From Undibacterium pigrum (lineage in GTDB: Bacteria; Pseudomonadota; Gammaproteobacteria; Burkholderiales; Burkholderiaceae_D), in NCBI RefSeq assembly GCF_003201815.1, contig NZ_QJKB01000005.1, positions 310,001 through 374,000 of the forward strand: a stretch of DNA of 64,000 bases, written 5' to 3'. The notes beneath the pieces are model-generated. The model saw only the letters and a list, made by a program, of their open reading frames with translations, did not search any database and had not been told where the DNA came from. Both the position numbers and the translations under genes were made by a program. This document shows positions 44,358 to 54,141 of the stretch, piece after piece (the first letter of the stretch is position 1; the number at the start of each line of letters is the position of its first letter).

Positions 44358-46040
44358 ATGAGAAACAATTTACCGGTCACCAATCAGGAATACATCATGC
44401 AGGACATGGAAACCATCGTTTCCAAAACTGATCTGCAAGGTAATATCACTTACGTCAATGATGATTTTATCCGTATCAGCGGATTCAGCGAATCTGAACT
44501 CATTGGTGCTCCGCAAAACATAGTGCGCCATCCTGATATGCCAGCAGAGGCATTTGCCGATCTCTGGCGCACCATCAAGAGTGGCAAGTCCTGGACTGGA
44601 CTGGTTAAAAATCGCTGCAAGAACGGTGACCATTACTGGGTGGAGGCGAATGCAGCGCCGTTGATCCAGAATGGAAAAATGGTGGGTTTTACGTCCATAC
44701 GCATCAAACCCAATCGCGAACAGGTCAGGGCCGCAGAGTCTGCTTATCGCAGTATAAAGAACGGTGACAAATCTTTGGAAATCTGCGAGGGCGTTGCCAG
44801 AAAACGGAGTACGTTTTCCTGGTTGAACTTTTACTCCAGAATGAGTCTTGGCTTGAAACTTACGGCCTTTAATACTTTGCTCGCGGTGATCGTCACAAGC
44901 ATGACTTATCTTGCCGTGAGTGCTAACACAGCCAACCAGGCAGGCAGCCATACTGCAATCGCTGCTCTTGCGGTCGTGATCATTTTTCTGGGACTGCTTT
45001 TTAGCCTTGACTTGCGTTCTAAGCTGATACGCCCCCTGCGACAGCTCGAGCAAGAAATGCAGACTATCAGTTCTGGTGATTTATCCAGTCATATCGGTAC
45101 CGCTGGCAACAGCGAAGTAGTCAATTTGTCGCAAAATCTGCGTGTTCTGCAGACCAACATCAAACTGCTTATAGGCCAGATACGGCAAACAACGGACCAT
45201 GTTAATACTGGTGCCAATGAGATTGCCGCTGGCAACGCCGATCTGTCAGCACGTACCGAGTCACAGGCAAGTTCGCTGGAAGAAACCGCATCCTCAATGG
45301 AGGAGTTGACCTCAACCGTCAGACAAAATGCAGATAGTGCCAATGAAGTAAGTTCACTCATCGCCACAACCGCACTGGTCGCAGAAAAAGGAGGCCATGC
45401 TGTTTCGGACGTGGTCAAAACCATGGGTGCCATCAAGCACAGTTCAAGCAAGATCACCGACATCATTGGCGTGATTGATGGTATCGCTTTCCAAACCAAT
45501 ATTTTGGCACTCAATGCCGCAGTAGAAGCGGCCCGTGCCGGTGAACAAGGACGAGGTTTTGCAGTTGTCGCCAGTGAGGTGCGCAATCTTGCGCAACGCA
45601 GTGCCAGTGCTGCTAAAGAAATCAAGATACTGATTCATGACTCAGTGGATCAGGTAGATATTGGTGGAAAACTGGTAGTTGAGGCAGGTAAAACCATGGA
45701 AGAAATTGTTCAGGGAGTCAAGCGTGTTGCCGATATCATGCATGATATTAATCTCGCCAGTCAGGAGCAAAGCTCTGGCCTTGACCAGATCAATCAGGCA
45801 GTGACACAAATGGATGACATGACCCAACAAAATGCCGCCCTCGTCGAACAAGCCGCTGCCTCAGCAGAGAGCCTCAAGAATCAGGCTATCGGCCTTAGTG
45901 AGCTAGTAGACTCATTTACGCTTGTGAGAAATGTTGGTAACTCACGCACGGTAAGGGCTGTACCGTCTGATATGAAAGTATACACAGCAGTCAAAAGTAG
46001 TGTTGCCAGACAAAGCAATCAAAAACTAATTGCCAACTAG
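44358..46040 (+). CDS. PAS-domain methyl-accepting chemotaxis protein 2 (Aer-like)
   Basis: 560 residues; AAGGAG upstream. N-terminal PAS domain at about 10-125, of the Aer type (VSKTDLQGNITYVNDDFIRISGFSESELIG, NIVRHPDMPAEAFADLW, WTGLVKNRCKNGDHYWV). Two transmembrane helices about 175-218 with no large periplasmic loop, then HAMP and MA domain with [20 protein letters not shown]. Aer-like MCPs sense redox or oxygen through FAD. No obvious CheR-binding pentapeptide at the C-terminus (ends SNQKLIAN). Confidence 0.93.
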   Translation: MRNNLPVTNQEYIMQDMETIVSKTDLQGNITYVNDDFIRISGFSESELIGAPQNIVRHPDMPAEAFADLWRTIKSGKSWTGLVKNRCKNGDHYWVEANAAPLIQNGKMVGFTSIRIKPNREQVRAAESAYRSIKNGDKSLEICEGVARKRSTFSWLNFYSRMSLGLKLTAFNTLLAVIVTSMTYLAVSANTANQAGSHTAIAALAVVIIFLGLLFSLDLRSKLIRPLRQLEQEMQTISSGDLSSHIGTAGNSEVVNLSQNLRVLQTNIKLLIGQIRQTTDHVNTGANEIAAGNADLSARTESQASSLEETASSMEELTSTVRQNADSANEVSSLIATTALVAEKGGHAVSDVVKTMGAIKHSSSKITDIIGVIDGIAFQTNILALNAAVEAARAGEQGRGFAVVASEVRNLAQRSASAAKEIKILIHDSVDQVDIGGKLVVEAGKTMEEIVQGVKRVADIMHDINLASQEQSSGLDQINQAVTQMDDMTQQNAALVEQAAASAESLKNQAIGLSELVDSFTLVRNVGNSRTVRAVPSDMKVYTAVKSSVARQSNQKLIAN

Positions 46041-46220
46041 GGTTAAAGCAAGCTAAGCGTGCTTGATGACCGATAATATCCTTGGTGATTGAGCAGTGTA
46101 GCAAATATGGCAAACACAGAAAACACAAAATGCCCCACTGCGGCTATCATACGAAAACTGCCATGTACTATTACTGTAGGGCAGTTTTGACCGTACGACA
46201 GTTTGCAGCCAGGGAGAAAC

Positions 46221-47438
46221 ATGGGATTTTTTGATTTATTCAAGTCCAGGCCATCGACGCAAAAATTTGCCCAGATTGTCATCAAATATGCGCGTAATCA
46301 GGGGCTGGCCCAGACCATGCATTTTGATGAGGCCGAATTTCGTCTGGTGGTGGGTGAAAATGGCTCGCACGTCCTGAACCTGCACAATGCCTACCGCGAT
46401 TATTGCGCCGCCGCCAAAAGCCAGCGCGACAATGTGCTGTTGAAATATACCGCGGGTTTGCAAATCAGTGGCATACCTGAGGATTTTGCCAGCGCCAAAG
46501 AACATCTCATGCCCAGCCTCAAACCCCGTGGCCAGGGTGAATATCTGCGTTTGAATGCCATGCTGCAAGACCAGACCGCGTCTTATGAAGAGGCCGCACT
46601 CCCCTTTGGTGAAGATGCCCTGCTGATGCTGGCTTACGATACTGAACATTCCATGGCCCTGGTCAACCGGAGCAATTACGATACCTGGAACATCAGCCTG
46701 GAAGAAGCACTCAAGGTCGCGCTGGATAATTTGCGTGACCGTACCACCGATCAGTTCACTGATCTGGGTGACGGCGTCATCGCCGGTGTATGGGAAGATG
46801 CCTACGATTCTTCACGCATCCTGCTGTCTGATCTGCTCTATCGCGCCGGTTGCGGCAGTGCCCCGGTGATGATGGTGCCTACCCGTGGCCGTCTCTTGTT
46901 GTGTCCGGCCAATAGCAGCACAGCACAGTTGAACATGCTGAACCATGCAAAAAACTGCATGGAACAAGAGGGCCGGGTGGTATCGGCAGGCATGTATATG
47001 ATCAGGGATGGCAAGCCTGTTAGCTACACCCCAGACAATGCCGACGTGCTTGACCGTCTGCATAACCTGCAAACCACGCAAAGGGCAGAAGACTACAGCA
47101 CGCAAAAAGAATTGCTGGATGCCCTGCACGACAAAACCGGCAAAGACATTTTCGTCGCCAGTTATACCGTGCTCAAGAATAATGATACCGACAAGCTGAC
47201 CTCACTCTCCACCTGGACCCAGGACGTGGTGTCGCTACTACCCAAAACTGATCTGGTCGCCATGGTCATACCCGGCATACAGGAAGGTGACTACAATAAC
47301 AAAATCCTGAGCTGGGAAGACTTGCACAGCATTGCAGGCGAACTCATGCAAAGGGTGCATGGTTATCCTGAACGTTATCTGGTCACAGATTTCCCGGCGC
47401 AAGATAAGCTCGATGGGGTGGCGGAATCGACTTTGTGA
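46221..47438 (+). CDS. DUF1444-like hypothetical protein
   Basis: 405 residues from ATG 46221 (GGAG upstream), starting MGFFDLFKSRPSTQKFAQIVIKYAR. Weakly resembles DUF1444/YtpQ: LMLAYDTEHSMALVNRSNYDTWNISLEEALKVALDNL matches the signature. No signal peptide or membrane segment. Function unknown. Confidence 0.75.
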   Translation: MGFFDLFKSRPSTQKFAQIVIKYARNQGLAQTMHFDEAEFRLVVGENGSHVLNLHNAYRDYCAAAKSQRDNVLLKYTAGLQISGIPEDFASAKEHLMPSLKPRGQGEYLRLNAMLQDQTASYEEAALPFGEDALLMLAYDTEHSMALVNRSNYDTWNISLEEALKVALDNLRDRTTDQFTDLGDGVIAGVWEDAYDSSRILLSDLLYRAGCGSAPVMMVPTRGRLLLCPANSSTAQLNMLNHAKNCMEQEGRVVSAGMYMIRDGKPVSYTPDNADVLDRLHNLQTTQRAEDYSTQKELLDALHDKTGKDIFVASYTVLKNNDTDKLTSLSTWTQDVVSLLPKTDLVAMVIPGIQEGDYNNKILSWEDLHSIAGELMQRVHGYPERYLVTDFPAQDKLDGVAESTL

Positions 47439-47499
47439 TCAGCTACTTAGGCAGTACGCATGGTATTTCCTGCTTTTTAGAAAAGATATCTGCGTGAAA

Positions 47500-47826
47500 A
47501 TGTATATCCTCGTCAGAGATGACCTTCCCCTGGGGTTTGCCATGGTGGCTGTGGCACATGCCTCACTGGCAGGTTATTTGCGTTTCCAGGATACGCCCGA
47601 AGTCAAGGCCTGGCTGGCCGGACCCTTTTTCAAGACAGTCTGCCGTGTCAATGCCAAAGAATTCGAGAATGCCAAACTGGTCGAAGACCATGTGGTGCTG
47701 ACCGAATCGGCGCTGGATAATTGCGAGGTTGCCATTGTCTTCAAGCCCAGGGAAGAATGGCCGAAGATGTTCAGGTTCCTGAAGCTGTATAAGGAAATGA
47801 AGGAAGTGCCTGCGGCAGCGGTGTAA
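47500..47826 (+). CDS. Peptidyl-tRNA hydrolase 2-like (PTH2-like) protein
   Basis: 108 residues from ATG 47500; a GTG at 47494 is an alternative. KMYILVRDDLPLGFAMVAVAHASLAGYLRFQDTP follows the PTH2 pattern (VLVVRxDLKMGxGKxAAQxxHAxxxAY), but the T-x-x-PG loop and catalytic positions of true Pth2 are not visible. Probably a catalytically divergent member; could bind tRNA-linked or protein substrates. Interesting near the RNA-related theme but far from the tRNA-like locus. Confidence 0.6.
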   Translation: MYILVRDDLPLGFAMVAVAHASLAGYLRFQDTPEVKAWLAGPFFKTVCRVNAKEFENAKLVEDHVVLTESALDNCEVAIVFKPREEWPKMFRFLKLYKEMKEVPAAAV

Positions 47827-47850
47827 GTAATTGAGTGGCGTTGACCTGCA

Positions 47851-48756
47851 TCAAGGCTTGAACCATAGTTCCGGTCGGTTCAATGGCATCTTGTCCTGGC
47901 TCAGAGTGGGATTGCGCAGGGGGATGATGGTGCGGTTTTTGAGATTCGCGCCTTTGATGGTGGCCTGCTGATAACGCTGGAAGGTTTTTTCAAAGCTGCC
48001 ATTCCTGATCATTTCTTCCAGGCCCTTGCGTATGTCTTCAGCCATTTTCGGCTCCCGCGGGCTGACAAAAAAATACAGGGCCGAAGGGTAATACAGGATG
48101 ATATACGGGTCTATCGCCAGGTTTTTCCCCAGCGGACCCTCAAATTCAATTTGCGCTTCAAACAATGAACGCGGGAAGTAATCAAAGCGGCCAGCCCTCA
48201 GCATGGTGAACAGGGTTTCATAGGTGGCCGAGGTTCTTACCGGCAAGCCATTGCTTTGCAGGATGGTCACATCAGGCCAGTCAAGTTCCTGTCCCGCAGT
48301 AAATGCTGCCAGGTCTTTGGCGGTTTTCACCTGTTTCAAGAGCTTGATATTTGCCGGTGTCAGCAGGGCTACGCGCCAGCCTATCAAACCCTTGTCGATG
48401 GGGATGCGGATGGGGATCAACTGGGCTTCCCTTTCATCCGTGCTCATGGTCCAGAGTACATCGACGCTGCCATGGCTGGAAGTCAGCTCATAGATGCTGC
48501 GTGCCTGTTGCATGGTCGACTGGCTGCCTTGTAACTGATAGGGCTGGCCGCTGTAGCTGATGGCTTGCCTGAGCAGGTCGAGTACATATTCACTATGCGG
48601 GTCGGTGGTCATGGACAGACGCGGATAACGTATCACCTTCGTTACCCTGGCACTGGCCATCGCGTTGGTATTGCTGGTATTGCCGGTATCAGTCGCATGG
48701 GCGTTCAGGCACAGGCCAGCCAGAATTATCCCCAAGAGTGTCAGCAATCCCGGCAC
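47851..48756 (-). CDS. Periplasmic amino-acid-binding-like protein
   Basis: 301 residues. N-terminal signal (LLTLLGIILAGLCLNAHA). YVLDLLRQAISYSGQPYQL and VDVLWTMSTDEREAQLIPIRIPIDKGLIGWRVALL follow the SBP_bac_3 pattern. A Thr/Asn-rich segment lies just after the signal. No permease neighbour, so orphan. Similar in class to 1360-2169. Confidence 0.75.
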   Translation of the reverse strand: MPGLLTLLGIILAGLCLNAHATDTGNTSNTNAMASARVTKVIRYPRLSMTTDPHSEYVLDLLRQAISYSGQPYQLQGSQSTMQQARSIYELTSSHGSVDVLWTMSTDEREAQLIPIRIPIDKGLIGWRVALLTPANIKLLKQVKTAKDLAAFTAGQELDWPDVTILQSNGLPVRTSATYETLFTMLRAGRFDYFPRSLFEAQIEFEGPLGKNLAIDPYIILYYPSALYFFVSPREPKMAEDIRKGLEEMIRNGSFEKTFQRYQQATIKGANLKNRTIIPLRNPTLSQDKMPLNRPELWFKP

Positions 48757-48888
48757 TGTTTTTCCTTCATCGTTGGCACTTCATTTGTCTGCTGGTTTGT
48801 TCGCTAATTTGTCTATTCTTATATTGACAGGATACCATCAGCGTCAGTGTAAACCGGGCCGGGCTGCTTGTGTAAACGGTATGACAAC

Positions 48889-49157
48889 TAGAACTCATTT
48901 CATAAATAGGGGTGAGTGCGAACAAGGCGATTTGGGATGCAGTGCAAGGCGCGGCACGCTGCTAAGGCTCCTGCCTTAGCGAGGGGCGCAACACAGCAAT
49001 GCGCCCAAATCGTCAGTTCCCGAAGGGTTTGTCTCATAACGTGTAATAGACTGGGTGAAGTTGTTCTCAACAACACCGCTATTGACTGCCATGTCCACAT
49101 TAGCAGCCCCCGTTATGAGACAAACGCATCTCATCCATATTTATGAAATGAGTTCTA
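48889..49157. mobile_element. MITE-like element with 28-bp terminal inverted repeats
   Basis: Ends 48889-48916 and 49130-49157 are inverted repeats matching at 26 of 28 positions, the outer 19 bp perfectly. The 269-bp interior has no gene. It contains an inner 15-bp inverted repeat (GTTTGTCTCATAACG at about 49028 and its complement at about 49112). The ends read TA-GAACTC, which would fit a TA target duplication. A non-autonomous transposon is likely; no transposase with such ends lies in the window. The rest of 48757-49361 shows no gene that I can support. Confidence 0.75.
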
Positions 49158-49361
49158 ATGTGTACGCTTTTCTCCAATTGCTCCTCTTTCAAACCCCCAT
49201 CTATTTATCCGCGTATTTTCCCTTTCAATCCCCAAATCCGACGCTTTGTCATATCGTTGATGCAATGAAAACAGCGGTTATTTATAGTGTTGACAAGTCA
49301 GCTGCGGCAAGATTTCAGGCTGGCTGATCAATTCATACTCAAAAAAATACGAAGGGGATAT

Positions 49362-50255
49362 ATGACAAGTGCAGAATTCGAGCTCAGTGCTTACAAGCCT
49401 GTCTGGCATCAAAAGCTATTGCAGTACACCATCATCAGGTTCTTGCTGGCCGTCGTTATTGTGGGGGCCGTGCAGTTTGTTTCGCGCAAGCTGATGTCGC
49501 AGTTTTTGCCAGGGTCAGACTGGATGGTGTTTCGCAACATGGCAGCCATGACACTGGGTTTGCTGAGCTATGCCTTTTATGTGCGCCTCATAGAAAAACG
49601 CAGGGTTACAGAACTGGCCGTTTTCTCTGCCTGGAAAGAATGGCTGATAGGCCTGGTGCTGGGTGCCATGCTGTTTGTGCTGGTGCTGGGCAGTTTGTCC
49701 TTGCTGGGCGTGTTCCATATTGATGGCTACAATGATCCCCGCGTCATGCTCAAGTATCTGCCCGTCTTCATCGTCGTGGCCGTCATGGAAGAATTATTTT
49801 TCCGCGCCATGATCTTTCGCATGATGGAAGAATCCCTGGGCAGCGTGGTCGCCCTGGCGATATCGGCACTGGCCTTTGGCTTTGCCCATGCATCCAATCC
49901 TGGTGCGACCTGGTTCAGTTCGGTGGCCATTGCGCTGGAAGCAGGCATTGCCTTTGGTGCTGCCTATATGCTGACACGCCGCCTGGCGCTGTGCATTGCC
50001 ATGCATTTTTCCTGGAACTTTACCCAGGGCGCAGTGTTTTCCGTTGCCGTGTCTGGCCAGGAGAGCAAGGGCTGGCTGCAAACCCATATGACAGGTTCTG
50101 AATGGCTCAGTGGCGGTGCCTTTGGCGCAGAAGCATCCGTGCTGGCCTTGTTGCTGGCAACCCTGATGGGCATCGTGTTCTTGCACCTGGCCTGGAAGCG
50201 TGGCCAGTTCAAGCCAGGTTTCTGGAAAAAATCACCTCCATCAGCTCAGGCATAA
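49362..50255 (+). CDS. CPBP family intramembrane metalloprotease
   Basis: 297 residues from ATG 49362 with about seven transmembrane helices. CPBP (Abi) signature: EELFFRAMIF (about 147-156), ALAFGFAHASN (about 173-183) and AMHFSWNFTQG (about 219-229). The E, R, H and H/N residues form the metal site. Members process prenylated or bacteriocin-related peptides or maintain membranes. Lies just beyond the MITE-like element. Confidence 0.88.
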   Translation: MTSAEFELSAYKPVWHQKLLQYTIIRFLLAVVIVGAVQFVSRKLMSQFLPGSDWMVFRNMAAMTLGLLSYAFYVRLIEKRRVTELAVFSAWKEWLIGLVLGAMLFVLVLGSLSLLGVFHIDGYNDPRVMLKYLPVFIVVAVMEELFFRAMIFRMMEESLGSVVALAISALAFGFAHASNPGATWFSSVAIALEAGIAFGAAYMLTRRLALCIAMHFSWNFTQGAVFSVAVSGQESKGWLQTHMTGSEWLSGGAFGAEASVLALLLATLMGIVFLHLAWKRGQFKPGFWKKSPPSAQA

Positions 50256-50263
50256 ATGCTGCG

Positions 50264-51196
50264 CTAAGGAACGACAGGCATGCCCTCAGTCTGTAGGTAC
50301 GCCTGCATGTCTGCGATCTCGGCATGCAGCCAGTTGATGAAGTCATCCAGCTTGCCTGAGCGGGTAGCCGCCGTCACCAGACGATAGCAATAGCGTGAAC
50401 TGAGTTGCGCACCAGAGAGGCTTAGCAGGCGGCCTTGCTGCAAATCCTCACAGGCGATGGCAGCGGGCAGCAGTGCCACACCCTGGGCAGCAACGGCAGC
50501 CTGTACCAGCAAACCGGCATGGCTGTAGTTTTGTGCAAAGTCATGTGGCTGGCCCAGCAGCCCATGCTCTTGCAGCAGGCGTATCCAGTGTTCTGGCGTA
50601 CCTTCATACAGTAGCGGGTAGCGTAGCAGTCGTTTCAGGCCTGGTGCCTGGCGGCTGCGTCTGTCTTTTTCGTGCAGCAGGGCCGGGCTATAGGCCAGCA
50701 GCAATTGCTCACGCCAGAGCAGGCTGCTGGCATCTCCTTCTGCATATTGTTGATGGCGGATGGCGATATCACACTGGCCCAGAGCGGGATTGACCACAGC
50801 ATCATTGGAGTCTATGCGGATATCAATATCCGGGTGTAATTGCGTATAGCGATGCAGGCGCGGCACCAGCCATTTCATCGCGAAGGAGTGGGTGCAGGAA
50901 ATACGCAGGCTGTCATTGCTACTATCCTCACGCAGGGCGGCCACCTTGATATGCAAATCGCCCAGTAACTGGCTGACGGTTGTCGCCAACTCGCTGCCTT
51001 TTTCCGTGATACTCAAATGCCGCGCATGACGCTCGAACAGGGCAAAACCCAGTTGCTGTTCCAGTTGCCTGATATTCTGGCTGACAGCCGCTGGCGTCTT
51101 GTGTAACTCATGCGCCGCCAGCTTGAAGCTGCACCAGCGCGCCGCACATTCAAAGTCCACCAGTAGCGATAGATTACGTAAAGGCTGTTTTTGCAT
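50264..51196 (-). CDS. LysR family regulator (GcvA-like)
   Basis: 310 residues. RNLSLLVDFECAARWCSFKLAAHELHKTPAAVSQNIRQLEQQLGFALFER is the HTH of the GcvA-like branch. The C-terminal effector domain contains LVQAAVAAQGVALLPAAIACEDL. Divergent from the epimerase-like gene, which may be its target. Confidence 0.92.
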   Translation of the reverse strand: MQKQPLRNLSLLVDFECAARWCSFKLAAHELHKTPAAVSQNIRQLEQQLGFALFERHARHLSITEKGSELATTVSQLLGDLHIKVAALREDSSNDSLRISCTHSFAMKWLVPRLHRYTQLHPDIDIRIDSNDAVVNPALGQCDIAIRHQQYAEGDASSLLWREQLLLAYSPALLHEKDRRSRQAPGLKRLLRYPLLYEGTPEHWIRLLQEHGLLGQPHDFAQNYSHAGLLVQAAVAAQGVALLPAAIACEDLQQGRLLSLSGAQLSSRYCYRLVTAATRSGKLDDFINWLHAEIADMQAYLQTEGMPVVP

Positions 51197-51293
51197 TGAG
51201 ATAGTTTTACTTGTTCATGACTATGGTATTAGTCGTTTGTCCTGGCAATTCACATGCTTCATGATTGCCTCATGATGAAAACGAGGTGTCACC

Positions 51294-52241
51294 ATGCATA
51301 AGAATATCTTGATTATAGGCGGTACGCGCTTTTTTGGAAAACAGCTGGTCAGGCGCGTGCTGGCACAAGGCCATCGAGTCACCATCGCCACCCGTGGCCA
51401 GACACCGGACGACTTTGGCAATGCCGTGCAACGCCTGCGCGTGGACAGGCGTGACGAAGCCGCCATGCATGCCAGCTTTGCCCATGCACGCTATGACCTC
51501 ATCTATGACCAGATGTGCTATAGCCCGATCGACGCTGCCATCGCGCTGGATGTATTTGCTGGCAAGACAGCGCGCTACGTCATGTCTTCAACCATAGAAA
51601 CCTACCGCCATTTGATACACAACATCGCACGGCCATTGCTTGAAGATGATCTAGATCTGGGCCAGGTCTGCATAGACTGGAATTATCACTGGCGCGATCC
51701 CGCCCTGGCTGAAGCCAGTTATGCCGCTGGCAAGTTACAGGCAGAAGCCGTGCTGCTGCAGGATGGCCGCCTGCCTGTCGTTACCCTGCGTATTGCCCAT
51801 GTACTGGCTGCGCAGGATGATTTCACAGGCAGGCTGGCCAGCTATGTCAGCCGGGTGCAGCAAGGTCAGGTGTTGATGCATGCACCCGCGGCTGGCCGGT
51901 CCTCCTTCCTGAGTGTCGATGCGATCGTCGAGGCCATGCTATGGGCCGGAGAGGCAGATTTTCTGGGGCCAGTAAATCTCGCCTGCCAGGGCGACATGTC
52001 TGCCCCGCAACTGCATCAGCGCATCGCCCACTTGCTGGGAAAACCTGGTCTGTTGCAAGTCGCCAGTGATGAGATGCAAGAACACAGCCCCTTTGACTAT
52101 GCCCATGATTACCGCATGGACACCGCCCGCGCACGCAGCCTGGGCCATGAATTTCCTGCGCTCGATGTCAGCCTGGATCAACTGATCCTGGATTTGCATG
52201 CTCATCTGCAAGCGACTCATCCAGAGGTGCAAAATGCCTGA
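51294..52241 (+). CDS. NAD-dependent epimerase/dehydratase family protein
   Basis: 315 residues, GAGGTGTCACC before ATG. Rossmann motif ILIIGGTRFFGKQLVRRVLAQGHRVTIATRG at the N-terminus, then VMSSTIETY and the SYAAGKLQAEAVLL segment in place of YxxxK. Resembles the extended-SDR chloroplast-type or NAD(P)H-binding family. Substrate unknown. Its 3' end overlaps the LysE gene by 8 nt, suggesting an operon. Confidence 0.85.
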   Translation: MHKNILIIGGTRFFGKQLVRRVLAQGHRVTIATRGQTPDDFGNAVQRLRVDRRDEAAMHASFAHARYDLIYDQMCYSPIDAAIALDVFAGKTARYVMSSTIETYRHLIHNIARPLLEDDLDLGQVCIDWNYHWRDPALAEASYAAGKLQAEAVLLQDGRLPVVTLRIAHVLAAQDDFTGRLASYVSRVQQGQVLMHAPAAGRSSFLSVDAIVEAMLWAGEADFLGPVNLACQGDMSAPQLHQRIAHLLGKPGLLQVASDEMQEHSPFDYAHDYRMDTARARSLGHEFPALDVSLDQLILDLHAHLQATHPEVQNA

Positions 52242-52860
52242 GCTGGCCAATCTCTTGAGCTTTATCCTGGCGGCCTGCTTCGTCATCATCGTGCCCGGTC
52301 CTGCTACCTTGCTGGTGGCAGAACTGGCCAGCTTGTCCGTGCAAGGTGCTGCCATTGCAGTGGCAGGCATCGTCATGGGCGACATCGTGCTGATTGCCTT
52401 GTCGGCGGCAGGGTTTGCCGTGCTCATGCAAAGTCTGCCCTGGTTGTTGCCAGGCTTGCGCATGCTGGGGGCGGCTTACTTGCTGTATCTGGGCATCAAT
52501 TTGCTGCGCAGCGCTGGCACAATGACGCAATTGCAGCCCAGACCAGCCAGCGTCAGCTTTGCGCGTGGATTGCTGATCACGATCAGTAATCCCAAGCCCA
52601 TCCTGTTTTTCTCCACCTTTTTTCCCTTGTATCTGTCACCTGCACATGACGCTGCTGTGCAGGGTTTTGTCACGCTGGGTGCCATGTTTGAAGTGATCAA
52701 TGTGCTGTACTTCATTCTCTTGTGCAGCATCCTCAGGTGGACGGCAAAACGACTGGCTCACAGCAAAGGCCGCCAGGGCTGGTTACAGAAAGCTGGCGTG
52801 CACAAAATTTGTTGTGTGGGCCTGATCTTGTGCAGCCTGGCTATGGCATGGAATTTTTGA
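52234..52860 (+). CDS. LysE/RhtB family amino-acid exporter
   Basis: 208 residues from ATG 52234, about six transmembrane helices. Starts LLSFILAACFVIIVPGPATLLVAELASLSVQGAAIAVAGIVMGDIVLI, the typical LysE start with the PGP motif, and ends in hydrophobic segments. Probably exports an amino acid or homoserine-like compound. Coupled to the epimerase-like gene. Confidence 0.9.
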   Translation: MPELANLLSFILAACFVIIVPGPATLLVAELASLSVQGAAIAVAGIVMGDIVLIALSAAGFAVLMQSLPWLLPGLRMLGAAYLLYLGINLLRSAGTMTQLQPRPASVSFARGLLITISNPKPILFFSTFFPLYLSPAHDAAVQGFVTLGAMFEVINVLYFILLCSILRWTAKRLAHSKGRQGWLQKAGVHKICCVGLILCSLAMAWNF

Positions 52861-52938
52861 GCAGCTTGTTGCATATGCATCAGCAGGCTGGCATTTGGTC
52901 GTAGAATAGGGCCTTGTCAACATCAGGCCCACATCGTC

Positions 52939-54117
52939 ATGATCAAGAATTTTTGTTTCATTCTTCTCAGCGCGTGTATCCTGCTTGCAGGGGCTGCCCG
53001 TGCTGAAGAAGCAAAAAAACTGGTAGCCAGCATGCAACTGACACGCATCGCCGCTGACAAATGGCGTGCCGACTACAGGTTTTCTGAACCGGTAACAGCC
53101 CTGAAGTTTGAAAAGACCAGTGACTATCGCGCCACAGCCTGGAAGGCATTGACTGCCGGTGTGCTTCTGGAAGACGGCGAGCAGACAGAACGCTATGTCA
53201 GTGAGATAGGCATCAAAGAGTTCAGTGTTGAAATTGCCGCCTACGACAAGTTTGCACCCAAACAGTATGCACCCAATAATCGCTTCAGCGATGGTGGTGC
53301 CGCCCTGTACATGGGTTTCTTCAATGGCGAAGTGGAGCAGGGCGGCAAGACCCGGGAGCTGGCACTTAAGGTCAGGTATGCTGGCAGACCTGGCGAAACC
53401 GTCGTTCCTGGCCCCGTCTTTGCCGACCCTCAGTTAAGCCTGGAGTCGTATACTTATTTCGGGCCGCAAAAGCCAGTGACTGCCGGGGAAGCCAAACTCA
53501 TCATGGATCCGGCAACGCCAGCCTGGATGGCAGAAGTCTTGCTGGCTACTACCAGTGAGGCAACGGCCTATTTTGCCAAAACGTATCAACGCCCCTTGTT
53601 GCGTGAGCTGGTGCTGATGGTGTCAGTATCAGAATTTGACAGCCCCGGCTTTTCCATGAAGGGCGGTGCCACCAACGGGCAAATTACTTACCGTCTGAGT
53701 GGCCAGGGCGTGCTCAAGGATAGTCCAAAGGCACGCCTCATCGTCAAACGTCTGGTTACCCATGAAATCGCGCATATCTGGCAAAACAATGTCAGCCGTG
53801 GCGGTATAGGTGAAGACGCGCCATGGATACACGAAGGCGGAGCCGAGGCCATGGCGCTGGACGCCCTGCAAAATACCGGCATGTGGACAATAGCAGAGGT
53901 AGAGGCTTATCAGAGTGCTGCAATTGCCAGCTGTGAAAAAGTCAAAGATCAGCCAACGGCCTATGATTATTTCTATGCCTGCGGCCTGCAAAAATTCATG
54001 CAGCTCAAACTGGCTGCACCTGTTATCTGGCGTGGCCTGATCGCCGAAACGGAAAAAACCGGGCAAACTTATTCCGAAGCGATGGTAGACCGTGTCAGCC
54101 AGCGCTTGCGTCAATGA
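52939..54117 (+). CDS. Secreted M1-like zinc metalloprotease
   Basis: 392 residues with a signal peptide (ILLAGAARA, about 1-22). HEIAHIWQNN (about 275-284) is the HExxH zinc motif, and WIHEGGAEAMAL about 20 residues later supplies the third zinc-ligand glutamate of the M1 (gluzincin) group. The N-terminal part is beta-rich like the M1 N-terminal domain. Probably a periplasmic or secreted aminopeptidase-like protein. Followed 24 nt later by the DUF922 gene. Confidence 0.85.
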   Translation: MIKNFCFILLSACILLAGAARAEEAKKLVASMQLTRIAADKWRADYRFSEPVTALKFEKTSDYRATAWKALTAGVLLEDGEQTERYVSEIGIKEFSVEIAAYDKFAPKQYAPNNRFSDGGAALYMGFFNGEVEQGGKTRELALKVRYAGRPGETVVPGPVFADPQLSLESYTYFGPQKPVTAGEAKLIMDPATPAWMAEVLLATTSEATAYFAKTYQRPLLRELVLMVSVSEFDSPGFSMKGGATNGQITYRLSGQGVLKDSPKARLIVKRLVTHEIAHIWQNNVSRGGIGEDAPWIHEGGAEAMALDALQNTGMWTIAEVEAYQSAAIASCEKVKDQPTAYDYFYACGLQKFMQLKLAAPVIWRGLIAETEKTGQTYSEAMVDRVSQRLRQ

Positions 54118-54141
54118 GATTTCATACCTGCGGGGTAGACC

